NCBI GenBank assembly: GCA_029964075.1 | Contig: CM057136.1 | Location: forward strand, 14,124,381 to 14,188,380 | Source: Patiria pectinifera | Lineage: Eukaryota > Echinodermata > Asteroidea > Valvatida > Asterinidae | Reading direction: 5' to 3' | Length of the DNA stretch: 64,000 nucleotides | Shown: positions 47,801-59,800 of the stretch, piece by piece | How the letters are laid out: each line of letters opens with the position of its first letter | How positions within the stretch are numbered: position 1 is the first letter of the stretch | Notes under the pieces: generated by a model | The model's input: only the letters and a program-made list of their open reading frames with translations | Told to the model about the DNA's origin: nothing | Databases searched by the model: none | Position numbers and translations under genes: made by a program

Positions 47801-50800
47801 ATTATCAAAGACATAAACGTATGTACGGAGCTCCTGCATCTGAGCTTGGTGTGTCAATGCTTGATGGGAACTGTAAACCGTTGTCTAAATCAAGACAGTT
47901 CCGAAGCCAAAAGTGCACAGGGATCAGGGTTAAAGACACCTCCAACACTTACAAAAGTCTAGCTCTCATCTATAAATGTTGAATTGCCAAAAAATATTAA
48001 AACTGACTTCTGAGGGATTACAAGGCAATACTTCTGTGCTTGAACGACTGAGTGGGTGCCCAGTTGTTTCCAAACAAAATCTCGGCGAAGCCAAATCGTT
48101 CACCTCTTTCCTCGGAAAGAGGAAAAACTTGTTAAACCAAAGTGCAAATCCGCAGCTATTAACCAGTTCAGAGACCGCCCTGCCCCACTGAGCAGGCCAT
48201 TCGTCACCGGGAATTAATGTTGCACAAACTTGTCACGTCGTCGCTACGTGCTGCTGCACATTCATCCGTCTTGCATGGCTGGCCATGTCGACGCAAAGTT
48301 AGGAATGCTGTCTCCCCAAGCTAATTAACGGGTCTGGCTTCCTGGGATTCCTATCCTGGTTTAATGACCGAGGGGAAATAGTCAGGTTACATTTTCCAAG
48401 ACTGATTGTCCTGAATCTTATGACTCCTTGTAACTGGTGCATGTGGGGTGCGTCACAGTTTCAAATTGATGAGCCTATTTGAGGATGCAATCATTTGGGT
48501 TGCAGATTCGGTTATGAATTCATAAATGTGTAAGATCCATTCATCAATTTGAAACAAATATTTGCCCTACATGTAATTTGAATCATCAACCTCAGCTGTG
48601 GTTCTGATGCCCCAGATATATTTCTCAAGACTTCTTTTACAAAGCAACAAAAGTTTTAGGAATATGCAGTGACCACCAAAGTTTTGTTTAGAAACCGTGC
48701 CTGCTTTTAATTTGAACCAAAAACAATTAGGATTTTCTTGTGTATTTTGCAGAAACATACGAACACTACAACTTTAGAAATGCAATAAGGAACAAAAAAA
48801 ACACAACTAAATTGAACTTGTCTTTTTTAATTAAAAAACAGTATCCAGTTTCAACATTTAGTGTCGAGGCAAATTTTCCTTGATTTTTCAAAAAGTTTTC
48901 TGATCCTGAAAAAAATAGGTTGCTTCACTATTCAAGTTTTTCCAAACCAAACTCTATTCTGAAAATGCTGTGACTTGCACAGACTGTCGATAGACCACTT
49001 GTACCGAACAAATATCGTAAAAAAATGTGCCTACGTGAAGATTCGCATGTGATCCAGAATCGCGACTATCCATCATGCGACTTCAAGCCCCGCTGGAGAG
49101 CAAGACTAGTCAGTTTGATGAGCTGACACTTCATCGACCTGATGTTGACCTCGTGGTGGGGACATATTTGTTTATTCTAATGTGGGGGGCAGGCATACCT
49201 TCCAGACTAGAGGAATTGGAAAAGGATCTCTAGTATCAACACCAGGGAATGTGTGAAGTGAAACGAAGAAAGGCAAAAGGTGTGAAAATGCTTCGGGATT
49301 AGTGGGAATGTTTTTCTTTCCAGAAACTTCCTGGAAGCATCCGTTCTATTTTTTTTAATTCCTTCATGCTTCAGTATCTCCAACTTTTCTTTCTGCAGGG
49401 GGAGGGGTGCCCTTAACATTTGTCGACATTTACTTATATCAGATACATTTACAATGTAACAACCGATGCTTCATCAACTGCAATTCGGAATCAAAGACAA
49501 CTAGTCTCAACTTTAAGAAAAATAATTACAGAATTGAATTTCAAGAAGATTTTGAATGCTGACAGTTTTAATTGTTATTTCACAGTGCATAAGGAGTATT
49601 TAAAAGAAAATTGGGCTTCAGCAATTTAAAACAACTGCTTTGGAGAAATGCAGGACAACGATTTGAATGTCTTTTTCTATGTGACTAGGAGAGCATTTTC
49701 ATGACCTTCATGATGAATAAAATTAACTGAATCTGAATCAAATAATAGCATAACAAATATTACATTAAATTTGAAAAAGCTCACATGCGTGTAATGCCCA
49801 GTGTGCCTTTCATAGATTGTTCGTGCACTCGGAGCAGTTTGTTCTGAACAGTCTGTGTACAGACCAAAAACAAACTGTACACACAATAGAGGTATTTGAC
49901 CAGCTACTGGCCCCACTGCGGATCCATTTTAAATGCAGCAATTTGAACCATGCTGGGGTGTTAAGTGACCCCATGGGCAGGCTTGTTTACCTTGCTGGAT
50001 TCCCTACTGGGTGATAGCGCTGTCAAGTTCAATTCCATTCCCCTGGTTAGAATAACGCAAAGGTGAGAGGGGATTTATTGCACTAGTTTTGGGATGTTTT
50101 AAACAGAAGTTGACAGTCAGCTCTATGGAGTTGAGTGTACATGTACATGGTTTTCGGTAAAGTGAGGTTTTGTTTAGGGCTGTGCCAAATATACCAAATA
50201 TTTGAATATTCGGCCATCAACCAAATATACGAACACCATTTTTTTTTTTGCGATTCAAATATTTTCTAAAAATGTAAGCGGTCTCCAGGAGATGATGAAA
50301 AAACAACAAATTGTGTGGATTTATTGTTTGTCAAGTGCCACACTTTTGCTGAATGTCACTTTCAAGCAAGTTTTGCGAGTTTCCATGAGGAATATTAATG
50401 TCTCAAAATTCTTCATAAAATTGGTCATATATCAGCCGTTCTGCTAAACTGTTACAAGCCCCTAGTCCATTTTCAACAAGCGAAGGTGCACACGAATCCT
50501 GATTGGCGACAAGTTAAGGCTGGAATATGTTTAACTTAATGCATTTCGAAATTGAAAATTCAATCATGCCCAAGTCGACTTGAATACTAAATTATTTGAA
50601 AACTGCACAATCCTGGGTTGAACTTAAACAAATTACTATCGATATTATTACTTGTGATAACAATCAAATGCTCTTTACAATATGTACAAGAATCCGCCCA
50701 CTCTAACAACCTCTGATCCGCCCCCAATTTTCCCCCATCAATAAACAAATTACTCATCATCATTAGACCCATTGGCCCAACACCCAAGGCCCCACTGGTC

Positions 50801-53800
50801 CCAGAGCCAGTTATCAGCCATATCTCGGGAGGTTTTAAATGTGTGGGCTCGCGCAGACAGCTCATCAGACTGGCTAATGGCCACGCTAACAAACAAACGG
50901 ACATCGCTGCGATGATGACGGCAGGCGTCGCGCAGAGCAAATTTACACAACCAATCACGGACAGGAAGAGACCAGCGTAGCCGGTACTCAAGAGTGGTGT
51001 TTTCTTAAAGCTACGGCCGGCGATAAGCAGTTTTTCTGCAGGTGGTCTGTCCTTGATTGAAGTGGACAAAATATTTCTGATCACGGTATAAAACAACCTA
51101 CAATTTTATGCTGTTTTTTTTAATATTCAGGAAAAAGTTACAAGAATAAAAGTGCTGAATATAAGCAGGTACACGTCTGTCAACTGCTGTAGAAACAGGT
51201 AGGCAAAAGGAAGAACATTTGAATTAAACTTGGACAGCTGTGTTTATTTGTGTATTTATTTCAATTTCTGGTTGGCTGAATAAATTAAAGATTTTCACGG
51301 CGTGCCAGCCGGTTGCCAGCATAATCAAATTATTCCAAGTCCCTTCTCATTCCAAGATCAATTCCAACTGAATTTTGAATGCACATTTTTATTTTGAACA
51401 CATTTTTACGACTGCCCAAAAAGATTCCTGGATCATCTAAAATCCAAAAATCTGTAACTCCTTAAACAATTGAGAAAATGGTTCAAAATCTTGAGAACAG
51501 CCAGCCTGAGATTGAAATTGAAACATGGATATTTCATAAACAAGGCCTGATTCAAAAATTTCATATAGGAAATAACAGAATAATTTCATGTGTTTACTTT
51601 TAAAAGGTCCATGATCAGTATGAAGCTGTTACACCCACCAGCATAATCTGTTACATGTAAAGAAATACTTAGACTTGTATCTCAGCTGATGTGAATATGT
51701 AGATCTATTCAATTCCTGGTGCTGTTGGGTGCGAGGACTGAAGTTAAAGTAATATTTCTTGCTGTAGCTTTTTGGGTGAAGCTAATTAAAAATCTACTAT
51801 AAATGTTCATGTCTTTTGCGTTTTACGGCGCAACACTTTGCAGCAACAGGTCCAAGACGGCCATGCATTCATCCAAGCTTTCCACCTCATTTTGTCATCA
51901 ACTTTCAGGCGTGGCATCTCTCCCGAACCAACGATACCTCGCACAGCATCACCATCGTCACAAAGACCTAGAACAAACCCACGTCGACAGCTCCCGCGCC
52001 TCAGGGAATCCATACCTTCGATTCAATCCATTATTAATCGCTATCAATGGCCTTGAATTTCATACTCTGTAAAGGTTTTTCTTTCTTTTTTTCCTCTCTG
52101 TTCCTCCCAGTAAACCTCCCCAGGGATACCCATCAGCCAGCCAGCCGACGCCCGGCGACTCCAAAATTACTTCTGGGTGAATGAAGATGAAAGCTTTCTT
52201 TTCTTTGTAGGGGGGATGCGGATCTGCTGTACCGGAGAATAATTTGTGGTTGCTTTCATACAAACGTTTGTTGGGTATTCGCCGAGATCACACGACTGTT
52301 AAAATGCACACATGTGTGCGTCTACATAATGAATTATTTGTTTTGGATTAGCGACACTGGTGCGCTATGCATTGTGAATGTGGTTTGGGTTTTGTGGTAG
52401 AGTTATGTATGATATGGTAATACCTCCTGTACACTTGCAATATGACATGGCGGAAATCTACGACTGATATTTTCTGCGTATTGGCTGCGATAAGAGCATT
52501 TTGACCTTCACAACTTAGATTTTGACATTAACCACCTAGGCCCTTTTGGCGAGGAACACCGTCAATCATGAACAATCCTCCAACTGCCACCATGTAAAAA
52601 ATTGGATTCAGCCTCAATCCTCCAAAATCATCCTTTAATTATTTCCTTAAATTTATTCAGTTGAGGGGTAAGTGGGTGACCACTGCCTCAATCCTTCAAA
52701 ATCCTCAAACTCATTTTAGACACGTTGGGGCAGTTATCTGGATGGCATCCAGAAGCAGTGTGGATGATATCTTGTATAATCTAGGCGCATGGCTAAGCAC
52801 AAACAATGTAAGGTATAGCTTAAGACCATTACACAATGCATCGATCCTCCGACTTTTTTTGGCCTTAGCCTCAATTCTCCAAAGTCCTCCTACTCTCCGC
52901 CAGTTTGATTTTGCAGAATTGAAGAGGGTTATAGGTTTTTTTAATGACTGCTTATTTTACAATGATTTTGCAGAGGATACTTTTACTACAGTGAACAAAC
53001 AATACTACAAATACACACAGACTTAAAGTTATCTTTCAAAATAAAATTACAAATCTGTGAAAAGCCTTTTGTTTTTAATGCTATACATGCTGGTAAATAA
53101 CCTGCTTATGACACATAAACCTATCTGAGCAATCAAATGTACGGTATGAATATCTGCAGGTATACCACCCCAAACATTTTTCATCCTTATTTAGATGACA
53201 CGTCAACATGCACATTAATGCATTATGCATTCCTCCAATCCTTTATCCTAATTGACGGGGAATGATAATGAATTATCAAGGACTATACTGCAGTCACAAG
53301 GGGGCAGCTTGCTAACGACCATTAGACTAGCTGCTCTGAGTGTGGGGGGAACTCCGATGAATTGATTCACACCTTCTGACTGCCGGTAAATCTCCAGGGG
53401 GAGGGGGATTGCGAGGGACTGATCTCAGGCTTAATTGTTCACACTGAGCACCGTCTCTGTGCATAAATTATCAATGCACTGAATTCACAACGTACAGCCA
53501 GTCACGAGTTACCAAATACACAAAACAGAAATACACCAAAAATATGAATATTTTTCGAACCAATTATATTAATATATATTCATTTTCTGTGAAATGAATC
53601 CACGGAATTATTTGTTTGGTATTATTTAGGTTTAAAATTATTGAAATGCATGTACAGGTGTTTTTTTTTTTTCATTTTTACTAATTAATATAAAATATAA
53701 CCAAACAAATTTGGGGAAAAAAATCAATGTAACCACATTTCCAGTTTTGTGAAATGTCAGAAATTCCAGAAAACTGAATTGTTTGTATTTGAAATTTCTT

Positions 53801-56800
53801 ACTATCTTAAGTTTATTTTATTTTTTTATTAAAATGTTCTGGAGGCATGCAAATGTTCACAGAAAGTGAAAAAACATGTTTTCAATTTGTGTTCTTTGCC
53901 AAAAGCAATCTCCCTTTTTGTTTCGATTTCTAGGCACATATGCTTTTCTAAACTAAACTTTATTTGAGCTGGAAGCCTGACTTTTAATCTGAGCAACTGA
54001 CGAACACATACATCACACACATCCAGAAAAGCCACTTAAGAGCACATCAGTGAAATGTGTAATTACATGCACAATATCCGGTGCAACAACCGCGCTCGTG
54101 ATGAGCTGCCAAACGAACCCACAAAAATGGACTGATGTACGGTCCCATCAGTAGGCAATGAGCCATGTACGGTAGGTCTGCAGAGGCGACAAATGCGAAG
54201 TGTCAAAAAAGAGAAAAAAAGAATGGCTCTGAATATCATCAAAAGGGTTTAGTTAAGCTTGGCAGTCAATGACCACTGCAATCGGCAAGAGCCTGTCAAT
54301 GAGGTATTATATATCCTCATGTGTTGTACTTTCTTTTTCTTTTTTCGAGGGGGGGGGGACTTTTTTCGGGCTGTGCATCGGAACCGGGTACCCAGGTGCC
54401 TGTCCATTGATGTCAGGAACCGGTTCCAGATTATGGGATCAGGTACCCATAACCAACTCTACAACCTACTTTAACCCTAACCTTCCCAACTCCATCAAAA
54501 TCCATCCCCCTTTTGGGGGCATTTTGGCAGACGAGCCATCTGTACCGAGTCCATCAAAATCCACCCACATGTACATGTATGGTAGTATTCATTTTTCTTG
54601 TGGTAGATCTTAGGGGATTTGGTCCTGATGGCATTATGTGAAGCAGGGTTAATGAAATTCTGATACATAGGCCCCTATTCAATAACAGATTTCTCAACTT
54701 GCAATTTCTTTCACTCATTTTGTGGTGAGCCTCTTTTTATACTCAAGTTTAATCAACTAAATGTACTGACTTTGGAAAGAATTTAATACTTTCAGTACAC
54801 TGCTCATATAACAAAAATTTAAAAAGAATTTCCAAGGAACAAATTTAAACAAGAATGTTTCAGTTTCAGAGAACCAAATGTAGAGAAGTGAGATCTCGAA
54901 CATCCCAGCGACTTTGGACAGGTTTCAGGCAAAAAGTGAACTCTAAAAAACAAGATTACCATTTCAATCTCAGCTGTACAGCTGCTAGGCACGATCCTGA
55001 GAAGCGAAAGTGTCCAATTCCGTATGCACTGACCCCCTCCCACTCACCGAACCGATCCCCCCCCCCCCTCCAAGGGCTGTGAAACAAGGGGTCAATGCAG
55101 TCCCGACAATTCCAATTTGCCTTTTGGAGGTGAGAAACGGTTTGAGTGTTTCGTCAATTTGCCTTCTACTAAATGCATTTTCAGTGAATTCCTCGACCCG
55201 TGTCTGTGCTCGGACTTGTAAGTAAGGGGATCGGTCAAGGAAAAACCTGACTTGTTTTGAACCCAACTTGTTTTGAACTTGCTCAGAAAAGCGTCTTGTT
55301 AAAAAAAACAACTATCTATTCCTCTTTTCCCCCTCTGTCTTTAAGTAATGTGTAGGATAATTTCTTAAATTTTTTGTTGTTTTTCAAAACAGCTGAATGA
55401 CAAAGTAATTCAGGGACCTCTCTTGTTGTTAGGATCCTAAAATGATAATTCATTGAAAGGTGGGCCTTTGCAGACTCTGAAAAAGTGGCCCTTTGACAGA
55501 ATCTTTAATCAACTGATATTAACGGTAACATCGTAATGAGTTTTCTAGATTTTTTTGTGCACGAACACCAAATCAGTAAAGAGGTATTGGTCTCCAATCA
55601 TTTAACAAAATAAGCACGTCTTTAGAACTCCTCCGAAAATTGGAACACTTTAGTCAAACCATCAAGACTCATCTGGAGCGAAACAACAACATTCCTCCAC
55701 TCGCTCTCCCAACTTCCTGAAACAAGTTTTTTTTTTTAAGTCTCGTCCAATCCACAAGGGAAACCAGCGTTTTTTGTCCTTCCCTTGAAACGAAAATGTT
55801 GACTTAACCGGAGAGCAATAAATTCCCTGGTGAATTTGTTTGGATGAGATACCTTGAGAGCTAAGCAAACCGCGAGTGTCACAACGGTCGTTTTGCCCGT
55901 CGCCCTACAGCCCGATTCCTTGCCCTGTGCATGCTAAATATTTTCCTCTTACGACCTAGTTTTTTTTCTCCAGAGAAGCAATACTTGCAGTGTTGTGTTG
56001 CTAAAGCCTAGGATGTTCCTAGCAATCAAGGATTGTCTAGAAGTGTACTCATGACAATGCAGAGGTAGGTATGTTGCAAAAGAAGTAGAAAAGGCACACT
56101 GGATGTGATGAGTGCTGGGCAAATAGCATTAACGTACGGGTTGTTTTTAATGTAACAACTTCGACTGTAAGTCTGTGAGCAAACCTTGTCTGGGCTTATT
56201 GGAAACCACCATCATCTTCTTGACTCGGGGTTTCGATCAAGTATTACATTCGGACTTTATCTCTGGGCTGAATCATAGATAGCGACTTTAATAATGGTAA
56301 TAACTCTGTCAAAGTGTCTGTCACTTTCGTTTCCCCGACCCATCGCATTTGTGGTCGTTTTTAATTAAAGCTGGTTGATTCAAAGTTGATTCAAAATCAA
56401 CAGGAGGGTAAATTATCCATAGCTTTGGAGGAGTGATGTCAGCATGTCGGGCTGAATTTAATATCCGCTCAAAAATGTCAAAAGGTTTAAAATTAAAGTT
56501 TCTCAGAAATCTTGCTTCTCAATTCATAGTTTTCTTAACAAATGGTGTTGAATCCTTAAAAAAAATGAGTCTCGCTGTAGCCTATTGTTTTCTTGGTGAA
56601 ACGGAACATGATTGGTTCTTTTTCTTGCTCTGGCAAACCATCAAAATCTCAACATTCGCATGTTCACTTTTAACAAAATTGAATTTTAAACAAATTGGAA
56701 CTCCAACAGCAAATTTAAGCCTACTCAAAATTCAACACTACACAATAACCTCATGAGACTTTTTTAAACTTCAACAAAACTGTGGCAACAAGCATCATGA

Positions 56801-59800
56801 AAAATTATGGTCGCTAGGGTCTATACGTCCTGATTCCATCATAACCATACAAAACCAAAGATATGATTTTGCCAAATTTGCTGCCATTATAGTGGCAGTC
56901 TTTTTTTTCCAATTGATTCTTTAAAGTCTTTGTTTTCCAAAATACAATATGCAAAAATAATTTGTTTTGGTTAAAGATGATAAGACTTTGTTCAATCACA
57001 TATAAAGATGACCGAGTATTACGGCTCAAGACCAGCACTGGAAATTACCAGACACCGGTATAAACCTCCCAAGCTCTGACTTCACTCAACCATCAACCAA
57101 TGTGCACCTGATGACACACTCTTCTCTGGATACCACTCTGTCCTGTTGCTAAGGATGCGCGTGCACGCGAGCGAAGGACACCGAGCACGAGTCGGCGTGA
57201 TTATGACAACCGAGCCAAGAAACATTGTGTAAGACGCTGATGAGAACGCAAATCGCATCACTTCCGAACGGCTGGGTTAAAAAGCGCACGTCTCACCTGC
57301 CATATTGTGTTATTGCGCATGAGTCACGGGTGCCAATTTCTTTTTCTTTTTTTACCCCTTGAAAACGACATTCAGCATTATTGTTGGTTGAATTACATCG
57401 TGACTATAATGCCAGCGTAGGCTTGCTAGACCAACTTGACAAACCATACAGATTCTTTTTCAGGAGCTGAAAAAATACATTACGCTTGGTTACTCTTATT
57501 TTCAAGCGGTACTTTTAAGAGGTGATACATCTTTGTAATATAAAAAGGTGAAAAAAAAAACCTCAGTGACCGAAAACTATGTTGGTTGAATCAATAAGCC
57601 AATCTGTATTTTTAGGAGTATTTCAAAAGGGGATCAGGTTGGCATCGCGGTACTTTCCCTAGCCTTCCATCGCTGTGACACAGGTTCGATTCCTGCCTGG
57701 GCCAATATGTGGATTGGGTTTTCAGTCCCTGCATGAGTCCATGGGTTTCCCTAGAATATCATTCTGGGGTTTTCCTCCCACCACTGAAAATAAGTCGAAA
57801 GAATTTGTGGGCCATCCCGGCTAATTGCCGAATAATCACAAACAAATTTACAAACTTCTTTTTCCTAAAATTCTCTCTCAATCGCCTGAGTAGAGCGCTG
57901 AGTGTTCACTTCTTACATGTCCTTCGTTGACCTGACAAAGTCCGTATAAAAATCAAGGTAATGCGTAGTCAAGTCGTGCACTCCGGAAATTGGAACACCT
58001 CTCTAAGGCCCTGTCCTTTGGGTCCGTAGCCAGACCGGGAATCTCCAGGATCGTGCTATCTAATGCATAAAAACATGCAATACGGCACACCACATCCATC
58101 TCTCATACTTAAGGTCACCGTCTAGCCTCGCAGGACTAAAATATAATCATCATCAAGTTTCCCTTTGATGGGAGAGACCTCAGACGAGACAACCCAAGAA
58201 GGAGTTCAAGCCAAGCCCGGGACTATTATAACTAGCCGAGGAGTTGCTTATGGGTTTTATCTCCAGAGACGGGAGTTCTAGCGCGCATTAACGTGACTGT
58301 CGACTTTTGACATCTCGGAGAGAAATCACTTGATCAGCCTGGCAGCTCCTTGCAACCGATCCTCAAGGGGGGAGAGTTCACAGCCAGCAATGTGAAGTAT
58401 TCCCTTAACCGGACGGCGCGAACAAGACCTGTGAATTTACTGTAAGGAGATATGGCATTTAACGGCAGGAAACGGATCCCAGAATGTGAGATGAAAAAGA
58501 AACAGCTTCAGATGAGGATACTGCCAAATTTTGCAGGGTGTTATTGAAATCCCTGGACACATTGCAGGAGTCTTACATGCGAAGTAGATACAATATTGAA
58601 CTTCAACTTAAGAACTATTTGAAGGAACAGAAAAATATGCACGTGATAAATCACTCTTCCGTTTTCACAGAAGTTGTAAATACGAAATACGAGGATTTTT
58701 CGAGAGTGCACATATATCATCGTCGTTAATGATTAATTACAGAATAATCCCAGTCGACGCTATCTGAACCGATAGCCTACAGATGACAGTTTAGATCGCC
58801 GCGTGCCCATCGGAAGATTTATCATGTCAGTGCGTGCTCTACGAGTTGACCGTCTTCCAAAAGTGTACTCCCGGTTGCCTAGCAACCGTTTTGAGTCAAC
58901 CATAATTCAATAATGAAGGTATCAAAGACAAGAGGGTGATCAGTCAACGATTATTAAAGATGTCCATTTGGCGCTGTACTTTTGCCCCTTCCCTAAATAT
59001 TTGGTCTGCAAATAGAGGCTACACCAGTTCTTACGCCATGGACACGAGTGAATTTTCCGGACTCCTTTTAGAGGTTTAAAAAGATGTTGTTTACAATTTG
59101 TTAAATAAAAAATAAAAAAATATACAGAACTGAAAGAAAAGTTGTTGTTAATTAGAAATACAAGTGTTTTGCAGCCATACTAATTACACAGAGAATTGTT
59201 CATGATTTATTTATGCCAAGGAATATTTTAAGAAAATGAAACAACAAGAAAGTACAGAAATGACTATCTTTATTATATATTATCTTCATAAACTAAAAGA
59301 AAGACTACATTTTGAGATATTCCATTGGCCTATTTTCCCCAAAAAAGAAATGTTTCCGATGTGTTTTAGATGTTCTACATGTAATTGCAAAGCTTACATG
59401 TAATTGCGATACCCAAAGGTGTGTCAAACGCTGTTGTTTGTTTAAATAATTTAACTGGTCACGAACCTTTGAAGTTTGTACCAATCCGGAATTGTGTGGA
59501 CACGTATACACAAGGACAAACCGCAAACCTACAATTGAGGATTAGCGGCACAAGTTCGTGCACTGAATAATCCGTCGCCCAATCTGACAAGCAAATACAC
59601 TCCTTGTCCCCATAAGATAAAAACTCCAGTGTTTATCGGCGAATTAGAATTTTTTGAATGGCCTGGTTCTTGTGTCATTTTCTATTGGTTCCCAGGTGCG
59701 TACTGTTGCCAGGTAGCCGCGTACTGGTTTCATGAATATTCTTGACATGTACATGGATGTGTGGAGTTGGCACAATGGCCTAATCTAAACTTTGAGGAGG

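Larger units (their letters stand above)
42100..53200 (-). other. STOX: STOX intron 1, middle part
   Basis: AT-rich intron with a SINE fragment (45395-45482), a hairpin (44489-44538), G/C runs and several GC-balanced blocks noted separately. Open frames of 160-170 codons on the minus strand at 42580-43068 and 50587-51096 have no family features and lie in those blocks. Confidence 0.5.

Noticed and set aside
50587-51096. 169-codon minus-strand open frame in the STOX intron
   Set aside because: Hydrophobic but without domain, family match, splice context or convincing codon pattern; it lies in a GC-balanced block where stops are rarer.
52661-53026. 121-codon plus-strand open frame
   Set aside because: Built over an imperfect spaced repeat (CCTCAATCCTCCAAA) and without any domain.
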